Source of the DNA: Asterionellopsis glacialis | Taxonomy: Eukaryota; Bacillariophyta; Plagiogrammaphyceae; Rhaphoneidales; Asterionellopsidaceae | Assembly (NCBI GenBank): GCA_014885115.2 | Contig: WKLE02000708.1 | Location: 28,497 to 47,114, forward strand | DNA: 18,618 bases | Direction of reading: 5' to 3' | In this document: one piece after another, positions 10,256 through 18,618 of the stretch | Layout: every line of letters begins with the position of its first letter | How positions within the stretch are numbered: position 1 is the stretch's first letter | Program-made: the position numbers and the translations under genes | The notes under the pieces: model-generated | The model's input: the letters and a program-made list of their open reading frames with translations, nothing else | Database searches by the model: none | Told to the model about the DNA's origin: nothing

Positions 10256-12590
10256 ATGGTGTTGTTGGAAGCCCCTCAAGATACGCTCAAGTTGCTTCTC
10301 GAAGCTCTTCCAGATGACGCTGCCATCGCCAAGTGTTCTCCTGATGATGGTTCGGAAGAAATCATGACATATGTTTCATTCCTTGCTGGAGGATTGATTG
10401 ACAATCGTGAGTTTGAATTGGAGGCATGGAAGGAAGCTTTGGAACCCTACCTTTCCATGATGCACGATGATGGAGGAGAAACAATCGAAAAGTTCCGTAC
10501 CTTGGCTGAAACCTCTGTGTATGGAGCTGATGATGCTGATTCTTATGGAAGTGATGATGACACCCATGAAGAAATTTGTAATATTAAGTTCAATCTTGCC
10601 TACGGTGGTAAGATTCTTCTTCACTCCACCCATCTCCGTCTTAAACGTGGACGCCGTTATGGTCTTGTAGGTCAGAATGGAGCGGGTAAGACGACCCTCA
10701 TGAGCGCCATTAATAATGGAAAGCTCGATGGATGGCCTACCGAACTCACATCGGCCTATGTCGATTCTGGTTCCAACGTCGATCCCGACTATGAAGCCCG
10801 TCATGTTCTCAAGTACTTGCAAGATTCCACTCAAAAACCTGTTGAAGAATGTACACGCATGTTGGACAGCCTGAAGTTCACAAAGACAATGGTGGAAGGT
10901 ACAATCGGAGAATTATCTGGAGGTTGGCAAATGAAGTTGCGATTGATTCGTGCTGTCCTTCTTGATGCTGATATTTTGTTGCTTGACGAACCTACAAATC
11001 ACTTGGATGCCAATACCGTTCAGTGGTTGACAGACTACTTGAGTGGATTGGATCAAACCACAGTAATCTGTGTGTCGCATGACACTCCATTTATGGAAAA
11101 TATTTGTACGGATGTGATTCATTATGAACAACGTGATGTTTGGGGTCCTTATCGCAAGTTGGTTCATTACAAAGGAAAAATGTCTGCATTCGTGGATCGT
11201 CAACCTCAAGCGAAGCATTACTTTGAACTTGCCACAACTGACAACCTTAAATTTGTATTTCCCAATCCCGGTCGTTTGGAGGGTGTCAAAACATCTACAC
11301 AAAAGTTTTTGGAAATGGAACACGTTGACTATCGCTATCCTGGAGCTGAAGAGAATACTTTGACAGATGTCAATCTCAAGATGACACTCTCCTCTCGTGT
11401 GGCTGTTCTTGGAGCTAACGGTGCAGGTAAAACTACACTTGTAAAGATGATTGTAGGAGAAACACAACCATCCAATATTGGTGTTTGTAGATTTTTCAGT
11501 CACCACAATCTTCGATGTGCGTACGTGGCACAGCACTCATTCTATCACGTTGAGCAACACATTGAAGACAGTCCTGTTTCTTACATTCAGTGGCGTTTCA
11601 AGGTGCGTTTTACATTTTGCAATCACTGATTTTTGTTTTTATAAAAGCTGTCTATCTGATATTAATTTGTTACAATTCACATCCTTTTATCTCTCCCCCC
11701 AACAGGATTCGTATGACAAAGAGAAACTCCAAAGTGAGGGATACCGTATTTCAGAAGAAGAGCAGAAGGCAATCGATGACTTTGGTTTAGAAGACATCTG
11801 GAGTCGTCGTCTCCGTGCTGGAAAGTTGGAATACGAGGTTAAGAAAAGGAATGTTCCCGAAAAGGACAACAAATACTACTCCAAGGATGAGCTACTCTCT
11901 TTTGGATTCGAGAAGCTATTGAAGCAAGCAGATGAAAAGATTGCAGCTAGAGAGGCTGGATTAGACCTTCGTCCTGTCACCACAAGTGAGATTCAGAAGC
12001 ATCTTGATGACTTTGGACTTGCACAGGAATTCGGCACATACGGAAAGATTCGAGGATTGTCTGGTGGTCAAAAGGTGAAGCTTGTTCTTGCTGCTGCCAT
12101 GTGGAACTGCCCCCATTTACTTGTGTTGGATGAGCCTACGAACTACCTTGATAGAGAAGCACTTGGCGCTCTTAGTGCTGCTCTTAACGAGTGGGGTGGG
12201 TCAGTTCTCATGATTTCGCATAACAAGGAGTTCTACAGTTCCGTGTGTAAGGAGGAGTGGAAGGTTGGTGATGGTAAGGTTCTCATTGAGGGTATTTCGA
12301 CCGAACGTGCAATGAAGGCAGTTGCTAGGAAAAAGAAGTTCGACAAAGAACTCAAGGATGATGAGATCCTAGACAAGGCAGGTGGAAACATGAACGCCAA
12401 CGGAGATAAGTACAAGGATGCAACTACCAACTTCTGGGGTCAAACTATGCCAAAGAAGGAAGTTCGTGCCTTCGACAAGGCTAAGAAGAAGGGTGACATT
12501 GCAGCCATGCGAAAGATCCTCCAAGTTCCCATGGGTAAAATCATGCCTGGCCATGAACAACTTGGTGACGGAAAGACTGTACCAAATTAA
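10256..12590 (+). CDS. elongation factor 3-like ABC-F ATPase lacking HEAT repeats (2 exons)
   Basis: Exons 10256-11602 and 11706-12590 encode 743 aa. The start was placed at ACCATGG (10256), where MVLLEAPQDT begins a plausible protein; the frame is open upstream to 10085 but reads poorly. Residues 1-105 form an acidic helical domain comparable to the four-helix bundle of eEF3. ABC1 has Walker A GQNGAGKTT (139-147), signature LSGGW (220-224) and Walker B LLLDEPTNHLD (241-251). ABC2 has GANGAGKTT (386-394), LSGGQ (567-571) and LVLDEPTNYLD (588-598). About 170 residues separate Walker A and signature in ABC2, with YIQWRFKD and a stretch matching the chromodomain-like insertion that defines eEF3/New1. 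eEF3 acts on cytosolic 80S ribosomes in E-site tRNA release. Fungal eEF3 is about 1040 aa with N-terminal HEAT repeats. These are absent here and the upstream gap has no room for them. The Lys-rich C-terminus (about 640-743) also differs from yeast. Confidence 0.92.
11603..11705 (+). other. intron of EF3-like gene
   Basis: 103-nt GT-AG intron (GTGCGT...CCCCAACAG) with a pyrimidine-rich 3' end. It lies in phase 0 between QWRFK and DSYDKEK, and removal gives the continuous eEF3 sequence. The two open frames on either side overlap only through intron-derived residues. Confidence 0.93.
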
Positions 12591-12741
12591 ACTTAACTTT
12601 TAAGGATATTTTTATTGATCGTGTTAAAGTGTGGAGTGCACCGACTTTGAGACAAATTGTGTTTATTTAGCGACAACGCTTCACCTTTTCCCTCCATTAT
12701 TACATCATGCATCAAATATGCCTCGTCTTACTAAAAAATGC
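12591..12741. other. convergent 3' intergenic spacer
   Basis: Only 151 nt lie between the stop codons of the EF3-like gene (+) and the Tic20 gene (-), so it must hold both 3' UTRs and polyadenylation signals. The T-rich GATATTTTTATTG just after 12603 could be part of the forward 3' end; no exact AATAAA was seen there. Confidence 0.5.
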
Positions 12742-13392
12742 TTACATGGGTCCAGTCATCATTTCAGCATTGTTACTAATCCATGGGATTTGATTGGGTT
12801 TTTGTCCGTTGAGATTGGACCAAATGCTGTAGCCTACCATGGCGATGAAGGTGTAGTAGACAAAGTTAGAGGATGGTTCTGCAATGTATCGTGGAATGGG
12901 TTGGCCCTCTACAGAACTAGCAATAAGTTCTGGAAAAATCAATGCAACATCAATCAAGGCAGCCTGTTGAGCATTGAATCGAACTCCACGAGATATATTG
13001 GTGTTCCCACGAGTTCCCAATGTAAGAGCAATGAAAAGAACAAGACTCAAAAATGGAACACCGTGATAAATGTTCTCGAGAGGACCCAAGAGGATATCAT
13101 CTAGGACACCCAAAGGGGGGATTCGTTGATAAATGTATCGTCCAAATTCATCTCCATCAAGGATTGGCAAAATGTATGGAATGCATGCCTTTATCCGGTC
13201 AGATCCCTGAAGTTCATCATCTCCGCTCCACATTCCGAGCGAAGTTGTGGAGGTAGGTGGGAAAATTGTTTTACTTGAGATTGAGTTTGTAATCCTTGCA
13301 TTTGGTGACACAAAGGCTGTGATCTGAGCAACCGTACAAGCAAAAATGAAAATGGCAAGAAGCCTTGAACGGATGTAATTGGGTGCTGCCAT
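12742..13392 (-). CDS. TIC20: Tic20-family plastid inner-envelope import protein
   Basis: 216-aa protein from the ATG at 13392. The frame extends 42 codons upstream, but starting at MAAPNYIRSRLL places a clean signal peptide at the N-terminus. The hydrophobic core LLAIFIFACTVAQ is followed by ITA|FVSP (cleavage near 26/27), the ASAFAP-type motif of bipartite presequences in secondary red plastids, then a Ser/Thr/Arg-rich transit peptide to about residue 52. The mature part matches Tic20/Ycf60: DRIKACIPYILPILDG (65-80), IPPL (91-94), VPFLSLVLFIALTLG (112-126), SRGVRFNAQQAALIDVALIFP (134-154) and a last helix about 176-191. This gives four membrane segments. Tic20 is a proposed channel component of the inner-envelope protein translocon, so the protein should act in the innermost plastid envelope of this organism. 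It ends 151 nt from the convergent EF3-like gene. Confidence 0.92.
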   Translation of the reverse strand: MAAPNYIRSRLLAIFIFACTVAQITAFVSPNARITNSISSKTIFPPTSTTSLGMWSGDDELQGSDRIKACIPYILPILDGDEFGRYIYQRIPPLGVLDDILLGPLENIYHGVPFLSLVLFIALTLGTRGNTNISRGVRFNAQQAALIDVALIFPELIASSVEGQPIPRYIAEPSSNFVYYTFIAMVGYSIWSNLNGQKPNQIPWISNNAEMMTGPM

Positions 13393-14013
13393 TGTGGATG
13401 CTTTTATCGGCGAAAACAACTTGTTACTGATGATTTGTGATGTTTCTTCGTTCTTCGCCGTATCCTTCATCCGAGATTTCGCCGATAGTCTGTAAACAGG
13501 GTCCTTTACTGGCGACATGGCATGGCTGGAGCAAAATACTGTAGGACTCTAGAGAGGATCTACTGGTAGTTGTATGACGAGGAGTTTCCTTCCCTGCATG
13601 AATGACGTGTTCTCAGGGATAACGGAGAACGCACAAACCAACAACCTGTGTGTTGCAGGATATGCTGTCATCCCTTAGCGCTAATGGAAATGAGAAGGAT
13701 CGCAATTCATATGTTTTAAATAATATGTTATTATATTATTATATATATTACCTGGATATTTTGATTGTATTTTGACTTTCTATGTAGGTCCTATATAGGT
13801 CCTACTGCCTCAACGTACTCATACATGCTTTTGACATTTTGAACGAAAGGTGATCTTGACCCGTGACATGTGATGGTGAAAGACCTGCTCAACTCGTGTC
13901 CTTGCTCTTCAGCCCTTCTTGCATCTTTTTGCGCTACTGAAGTAATCTATTCCACTCGTATCAGCTCATCGCATCAAGTACAACAATAACGTTATGGAGG
14001 GAAGATATGATAA
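13393..14013. promoter_or_regulatory. divergent promoter region, Tic20 / F-box genes
   Basis: 621 nt between two divergent starts. A run made almost only of A and T spans about 13712-13750. Just right of it, TAGGTCCTA occurs twice (13785-13793 and 13796-13804), separated by 2 nt. The left end may hold the 5' UTR of Tic20, where the frame stays open to 13518. No defined transcription-factor site is claimed. Confidence 0.45.
13785..13804. repeat. 9-bp direct repeat TAGGTCCTA x2
   Basis: Two exact copies of TAGGTCCTA with a 2-nt spacer (TA) in the divergent promoter. A near-tandem, full-turn (11 bp) spacing is compatible with a dimeric binding site, but this is only a suggestion. Confidence 0.45.
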
Positions 14014-16239
14014 ATGAACGAACCGGCAAATGATGAAATGATGAATATTCCAGCGGAGAAGAGTCATCGTGATGAAGACGATGAACCAATGGAGGAAATT
14101 ATTGTCCACGACCACGACGACCACGACCACGACCACGATGATAATGGGGACGATTCAACAATTGATTTGGCATCAAATCGTCCAAGGGCGACTGCCATAA
14201 AAATCGTAGCAGCATCCTACGGACCTGCAGAAGGTCGACGACTACTGACTGGAGAATTGATTACTTCTGAATCTGAATGTCTCCCGTACACACGTGATGT
14301 AACGTCTTTTTTAAGAGCACTTTTGATATCTCGGGGCAATGACGATACAGATAATGCTGACGAACATAAAGATAGTAGGAATCGTTTAACACACAACAAT
14401 GACATCGCAAACAACATCAACGAAGATGGCAACGTTACCGGAAGTGAAGATGATAATAGTGAAACACTAGATCTTTTCCATATGCGTGGTCGTGGGGGTG
14501 GTAATTTTATACCATTGATGGAAGGGAAACCGATGAATGTACTCTTTGGAGATCCATGTCCAGGAACTTGTAAGAAACTAAATCTCCATTACATTTTATA
14601 TGCATCATCACAAACTGCGGCAAATTCCAAAGGTGGATTTAGATCCATCGCAACCGAGGTACATCGGGTTTCCTTTTCAGAGCATGAACAAGTTTTGCTG
14701 CGGAAAAGATTCGCATTCTATCAAGATGATTCATCTTCTAACGATCAAGTGATACGTTCTGTGCCAAAGCTACCTGCACTAGGTCAGGATAATCAAACAT
14801 CGTCGCCCCGAGATGTGTCGAAGCCAGTGGCGGAAAGATCTTTTCACAAAAAAGATGACGACAGTAGCGTTGTATATGGAATGGATGGATCGACAATTTG
14901 GAGTCTCCGCCCAGCTGTGTCTGAAGTTGTTTTGCCGATTGTACTACCATTCTTACAGGTTACAACGCGTGTTCAATGTCAACTTGTGTGTAAGGCATGG
15001 AGGTTTGTCATCAGGGACTGGGGTGTTGCTCAAAGAGTGGATATAAACGACCCTTCGTTTCGTAACTTTACTCGATCTTTCTTCCGGGGTATTGTCGCAC
15101 ATTCTTATTCAAGTTTGCATAGCCTATTTCTCAATGACTTCAGGGAGTTGACGAAAGAAGATTTTCATCCAGCAATCCCCCATCTAAGAAAATTACGCTC
15201 ACTGGATATTAGCCGATGTGTTCAGCTAGATGATAGTACCTTGAAGCTGCTTGCTGAACATACCAACAAGACTTTAAAAGTATTATACATGAAAGGACTC
15301 GGAAAAGTGACGGATGACGGGCTTATCTCTATATGTCAATCTTGTATTTCTTTGGAAGTACTTGAAATATCAAATATTCCTATCACAGACAGAAGTGGTG
15401 CATTCATTGGACACAACCTGAAGAAGTTAAGAGCCCTCTACATGAGGGATAACTTTCTGTTGACTAACGCCTCAATAGATGTGATAACTGAGAAATGCAC
15501 TCAACTGGCACAACTCACACTGTGGGGAAGTACTCGGCTCCGAGGGTTGAGCTTTGAACAACCTAATCTTTTGGGTTCTGTGGGATGTGGAAAGCTGGTG
15601 CTACTGAATTTGTGGGGCTGTCACAGCCTATTAGATGAAGTCGCCGATTCGCTCTGTTGTATGCGAAACTTGCGGAGTCTGATTGTTAGTGAATGTCACC
15701 GTCTCACAGATGCCTTTTTAACTGGAATTTCAAGAAGCGTCCCTCAACTTCACCATTTAAGCTTACGGTACTGCAAGCGTGTGACAGATGTAGGTATCAA
15801 TGCAATAGCTGGAAGTATGAGAAACCTATATTCCCTCGATCTGAGTTTCTGTACAAGGATTACCTCATCTTCATTGATCAACCTGGTAGACTTGAGATAC
15901 AGAACTCTATTCGAGCTTCGACTTCGCCACTGTACACAACTAGATATTGCCGCATCACCGTCTCAAATACACTCAATACGAAATAGAGGGGACGCTGGAC
16001 AGGCCCTTTTGGGGGCTGTGCGATCACATGGGAATGAAAATTGTCTTAGCGTATTAGATATCCATAACTGTGGAGGCGCGACAATTGAAGGAGGGTTCTC
16101 ACCCGATTGCCCGTTTACTGATGGAATGAGAGGATTGCTGTTTGAACAGAAATTGCCAGGGTTTTTTTCACGTCCTGCTCGGTGGGATTCAAGTGTACAA
16201 CATTGGTTGGTGGACAAATTCAATGCTAATGAATTATAA
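14014..16239 (+). CDS. F-box / leucine-rich repeat protein (FBXL/AMN1-like)
   Basis: Single-exon, 741 aa. Residues 1-50 are acidic with a His/Asp run (32-43). Residues about 60-235 carry a distinct conserved-looking domain: IVAASYGPAEGRRLLTGE (64-81), YTRDVTSFLRALL (92-104), FGDPCPGTCKKL (178-189) and VHRVSFSEHEQVLLRKR (216-232). I believe it recurs in stramenopile proteins but cannot name it. An F-box follows at about 300-341 (VSEVVLPIVLPFLQVTTRVQCQLVCKAWR core), then cysteine-containing LRRs (about 366-690) with repeated LxxLDISRCxxLDDSTL, LxxLSLRYCKRVTDVGI and LxSLDLSFCTRITSSSL units. F-box/LRR proteins dock substrates to SCF (Skp1-Cullin1) ubiquitin ligases, so this is a likely substrate receptor in cytosol or nucleus; the target is unknown. 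The first ATG was chosen; in-frame ATGs follow at codons 9 and 10. The stop is 56 nt from the stop of the convergent CXC gene. Confidence 0.9.
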   Translation: MNEPANDEMMNIPAEKSHRDEDDEPMEEIIVHDHDDHDHDHDDNGDDSTIDLASNRPRATAIKIVAASYGPAEGRRLLTGELITSESECLPYTRDVTSFLRALLISRGNDDTDNADEHKDSRNRLTHNNDIANNINEDGNVTGSEDDNSETLDLFHMRGRGGGNFIPLMEGKPMNVLFGDPCPGTCKKLNLHYILYASSQTAANSKGGFRSIATEVHRVSFSEHEQVLLRKRFAFYQDDSSSNDQVIRSVPKLPALGQDNQTSSPRDVSKPVAERSFHKKDDDSSVVYGMDGSTIWSLRPAVSEVVLPIVLPFLQVTTRVQCQLVCKAWRFVIRDWGVAQRVDINDPSFRNFTRSFFRGIVAHSYSSLHSLFLNDFRELTKEDFHPAIPHLRKLRSLDISRCVQLDDSTLKLLAEHTNKTLKVLYMKGLGKVTDDGLISICQSCISLEVLEISNIPITDRSGAFIGHNLKKLRALYMRDNFLLTNASIDVITEKCTQLAQLTLWGSTRLRGLSFEQPNLLGSVGCGKLVLLNLWGCHSLLDEVADSLCCMRNLRSLIVSECHRLTDAFLTGISRSVPQLHHLSLRYCKRVTDVGINAIAGSMRNLYSLDLSFCTRITSSSLINLVDLRYRTLFELRLRHCTQLDIAASPSQIHSIRNRGDAGQALLGAVRSHGNENCLSVLDIHNCGGATIEGGFSPDCPFTDGMRGLLFEQKLPGFFSRPARWDSSVQHWLVDKFNANEL
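14106..14140 (+). repeat. GACCAC-type microsatellite in coding sequence
   Basis: Tandem hexanucleotide-like CCACGA repeats encode the His-Asp run at residues 32-43 of the F-box protein. The run is in frame and probably variable in length between alleles. An alternating His/Asp stretch could bind metal, but nothing else points to that. Confidence 0.7.
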
Positions 16240-16295
16240 ATTGATTAGTAATTACTAAATATGGCAAAGTTGGAGTATGTTCTTTATTGCATTCT

Positions 16296-18046
16296 CTAAT
16301 TATGTTCAACTGATTCCTTTTGAATTTGCTTCACAAGTTTTTTCCCCTTTTTCTCAAGGTTTAAGCTTCCTTCGTAGTTCTCACAATTTTTACACTTGCA
16401 TTTGCTAGAGCAAAATTCAGACATGAAGAAGCACTCACAGTATTTCTTTAAACATTTCGAATTTTTGCAGTTGCACGGTTTTGCATTTGATGATTTTAAG
16501 AGGGCAGCTTTCCGTTCGCTTTTCGTTAGACGCTGGGTACTGAATGCGGTGGGATCTCTTGCCAGAGTTTGCTTGATCGCCTTTTGGCGATCTTGATGAA
16601 GCTCATCCATATTTTTACAATTTTTGCACCCGCATTGACTTAAATTGCAAGTCTTTGATGCAGCGAAGCAAGCACAATACAGTCGTAGGCAAGAAGATTT
16701 CTTACACCCACAGTAAAGCTTCGTTTTCTTGACCTCACTTTTGTTGATCTTATTTTCATTCTCTTTTGAAACCGCAAGCGTGCATAGTTCTGTTTTCTTC
16801 TTCTTTTGTTTACTTTCCTTTTCGTATTTTTCTGAAACTGACTGTATGTGAGCCATCAACTTCATGTCAACAAGAACAGGTTTTAAAACAGGAACCTCCG
16901 GTATAGGTTTGCTTCTTTCGCTTTCTGTATCAGTACTATTTGTACCGTATTTCATTTTTGCCACCACAGCATCGACGTGTCCCGTCGATTCCCCATTACT
17001 TGGAGACTTTGTTATTTCTGTCTGTTCATTTGAAGAACTGCTTTCTTCTTGAATGCCACCCTCGATAGTCGGAAGAGCTACTTTCGACCCTTCATCACAC
17101 TTTGCAAGTGAATTTTGAGACATTTCATGGATATTGAAATTCTGCTTTTCCTCAATCGGGACGAGGGCCGTGAAAGATTCTTCCTGATTAATTTGCCACG
17201 GAAAAGCTGTTAACAAAAGGTGTTCGTAAGTATAAGTAATGTCATCATTTTGCTCCGTAACAACAAAAACGTCTTCTGGCCGTTCCTCCTGAATAAGCTT
17301 ACACGCTTTTTTGGAGCCCTTTGTCTTTACAGGCGAAAATTTATCGACAATTTGTGGTGTAGCAGAATAAGGTGTAATTCCGAGCTCCTGAGCTTTTGCT
17401 GTGAGAAGGTGAGACGTGAATTTGCTTGCAGATCGATTGACATAGTCTTCACCTGAAACTGGATTGAGCATAATTGCCTTCTTTCGGTCCATCCATTGGA
17501 TTGAAGCCAGATCCATCCGCTGGATGATATCGGCACCTGGTGATAGTACTTCCTGTACAGGAGTCATCCCGGTGTTTGTAAGAGGGTGTGCCTGAACATT
17601 GGGCGAAAAGCCATAAGGACGCCATTCCGATAGCGTAGTTTCTAGTAAATTGGACTTTCTGTGTTTTTCACTGCAATTTAAGGTCCAATTTAGTGAATAG
17701 AATTAGTAATACAATAGACACTAATAAAGTTCTTGCAAAATGTTTGTGCCGTGAACTTACCTTTTCAAGCTAGCAACTGATGGATGTTTAGCTGGTTGTA
17801 AGAAATGCAATTCGTCTGACGATTTCATGGGTGTCCACTTCATCGCCCCAAAAAAAAAACAGAAGGAAATAAGTTTCACAGTTTGGTGGAATCGTTTATG
17901 ATCTACAAGAATGAACAACAAACGAAATAACATACTGCACAAGTTTTGACAAATGATCTCATTGCTGAGGATCCTTGTAAATGGCTTTGCCATCCCGTTC
18001 TGACGTCTTTTCGTGATGAATCTTTCCCTTCCATTGTTCTTGCCAT
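16296..18046 (-). CDS. CXC-domain protein, tesmin/TSO1/LIN54 type (3-exon model)
   Basis: Model: exons 18046-17936, 17837-17761 and 17670-16296, giving 520 aa. Exon 3 from 17567 alone encodes 423 residues. Two cysteine-rich CXC repeats lie at genomic 16721-16611 and 16484-16374: YCGCKKSSCLRLYCACF and CNCKNSKCLKKYCECF, each with nine conserved Cys. They are linked by a segment containing RDPTAF, equivalent to the RNPxAF linker of the family. The YC tyrosines equivalent to the minor-groove-contacting Tyr of LIN54 are both present. LIN54/TSO1 proteins bind CHR elements (TTYGAA) and anchor the MuvB/DREAM complex, controlling G1/S and G2/M genes in the nucleus. The long acidic, Ser-rich N-terminal half has no domain I recognise. 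Intron 2 is well supported: exact phase, TACTAAT branch point. Exon 1 is tentative, because all three minus frames are open there; an alternative start is the ATG at 17843. Confidence 0.88.
17671..17760 (-). other. intron 2 of CXC gene
   Basis: 90-nt intron, minus strand GTAAGT...ATTGCAG, with a TACTAAT branch-point match. Phase 2: AG from exon 2 plus T from exon 3 makes Ser, joining PSVASLK to EKHRKSNLLE. Without splicing, the upstream frame stops at once (TAA inside the donor). Confidence 0.85.
17838..17935 (-). other. possible intron 1 of CXC gene
   Basis: 98-nt candidate (GTATGT...GATGAAG) with a T-rich tract before the acceptor. Phase 0 joins RSFVKTCA to WTPMKSSDEL. The alternative is no intron, with translation starting at the ATG at 17843, whose last two codons' bases form this acceptor. 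Confidence 0.4.
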
Positions 18047-18359
18047 TCGGAATATTCAGATTGAATATCATTGACACTGTTCCCAAGCCCCCTTCTATCC
18101 GTATCTAGTGACTACAAACGGTTTCACTGGTGGGAACGGCGGTTTCGATGTAGCTCATGTCTCATTCTGTCCCTGCTACGTGGAATTCACGTATAAATCT
18201 TTATTGGATTGGTGGGCATACTGATAATTTTCCCGCCAACCTCGTCAAGTTTCGAGGTTTCGGTTGTAAGATTCAGGAGGAACCGCCGCGCACGGCGGAG
18301 AAACACACGCTTTAAAAAATCTCACTTTTACTTAGTTTGATAAGAGAGTCATGAGAGGG
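18047..18359. promoter_or_regulatory. upstream region of CXC gene with E2F-like site
   Basis: TTTCCCGC at 18229-18236 matches the E2F consensus TTTSSCGC. CCAAT occurs on the minus strand near 18209-18213. A GC-rich hairpin-capable sequence (CCGCCG, 4-nt loop, CGGCGG) lies at 18283-18298. A short minus-strand frame, 18158-18105 (17 codons, MSYIETAVPTSETVCSH), could be a uORF or a missed first exon. The right part should also hold the 3' UTR of the next leftward gene. Confidence 0.4.
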
Positions 18360-18600
18360 TCAGACTTCAGGGACCTGATGTTGTCGCTGATGACCATACT
18401 TTCGACGAAAATCTTTAACATGCATCTTGAGATTCAAAAGATGTTGCATTAGTGGAGGAATTGTAGACGAAAAGATTAAACAGCAGAGTTTTAAGGTGTT
18501 GACTTTGATGGTTGTATTTCTTACTCTAGCAATCTTCAACATTTTTGTTTGCAAAACGGATAGATTCTCGCCTCCCTCGCGAAGCAGCTGATGGAAAGAC
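18360..18600 (-). CDS. possible terminal exon of an edge-cut gene
   Basis: A minus frame is open from a stop near 18607 to the TGA at 18360-18362. A possible splice acceptor (TTCAG near 18600) lies just downstream of the upstream stop. The reading, QSFHQLLREGGENLSVLQTK and on to HVKDFRRKYGHQRQHQVPEV, is balanced in composition and ends in a basic tail. I recognise no family. If real, it is the last about 80 codons of a leftward gene starting outside the window. Chance cannot be excluded at this length. Confidence 0.3.
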
Positions 18601-18618
18601 TGAACATATCACAGTTTT

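Noticed and set aside
10913..11536. 207-codon minus-strand frame inside the EF3-like gene
   Set aside because: It is antisense to ABC1 and the start of ABC2, and its composition (Cys, His, Ile rich) is what the complement of this codon use would give.
12631..13104. 157-codon forward frame overlapping the Tic20 gene
   Set aside because: It lies antisense to a clearly conserved Tic20 coding region and has no motif of its own; it is a shadow frame.
18283..18298. CCGCCG/CGGCGG hairpin as a transcription terminator
   Set aside because: Bacterial-type hairpin terminators do not apply to nuclear genes, and no T-run follows in the needed orientation. It was kept only as a structural note.

Overview
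The window looks like a compact nuclear segment of a photosynthetic stramenopile, most likely a diatom. Three observations support this. (1) A Tic20-type plastid translocon gene carries a bipartite presequence, meaning an N-terminal signal peptide with a phenylalanine directly after the predicted cleavage site (ITA|FVSP), as in plastids of red-algal secondary origin. (2) There is a fungal-type elongation factor 3 ABC ATPase, a family known from fungi, stramenopiles and some algae. (3) The spliceosomal introns are short (85-103 nt) GT-AG introns and the genes are densely packed on both strands. Family assignments come from reading motifs; no database search was possible.

Layout. 1-601: AT-rich non-coding DNA. 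602-1750 (-): leucine-rich repeat protein of the ribonuclease-inhibitor type. 1751-2650: non-coding, with a cluster of GTACC/GGTAC palindromes. 2651-7135 (-): four-exon DExH-box RNA helicase of the DHX29/DHX57 class, reconstructed to 1407 aa. 7136-7551: non-coding. 7552-9816 (-): 754-aa single-exon protein of unknown function with a mitochondrial-type N-terminus. 9817-10255: divergent promoter. 10256-12590 (+): two-exon EF3-like ABC ATPase, 743 aa, without the HEAT-repeat region. 12742-13392 (-): Tic20. 13393-14013: divergent promoter. 14014-16239 (+): F-box/LRR protein. 16296-18046 (-): tesmin/TSO1/LIN54-type CXC protein, modelled with three exons. 18047-18359: non-coding, with an E2F-like site. 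18360-about 18600 (-): possible terminal exon of a gene cut by the window edge.

The genes are unrelated single-copy-looking housekeeping or regulatory genes, not an operon or cluster. They cover translation (helicase, EF3-like factor), plastid protein import (Tic20), ubiquitin-ligase substrate choice (F-box/LRR) and cell-cycle transcription (CXC protein). I found no mobile element, CRISPR array, rRNA or tRNA, and no convincing new multi-gene system. The points most worth checking are the EF3-like protein without HEAT repeats, the unidentified 754-aa protein, and the 5' end of the CXC gene.
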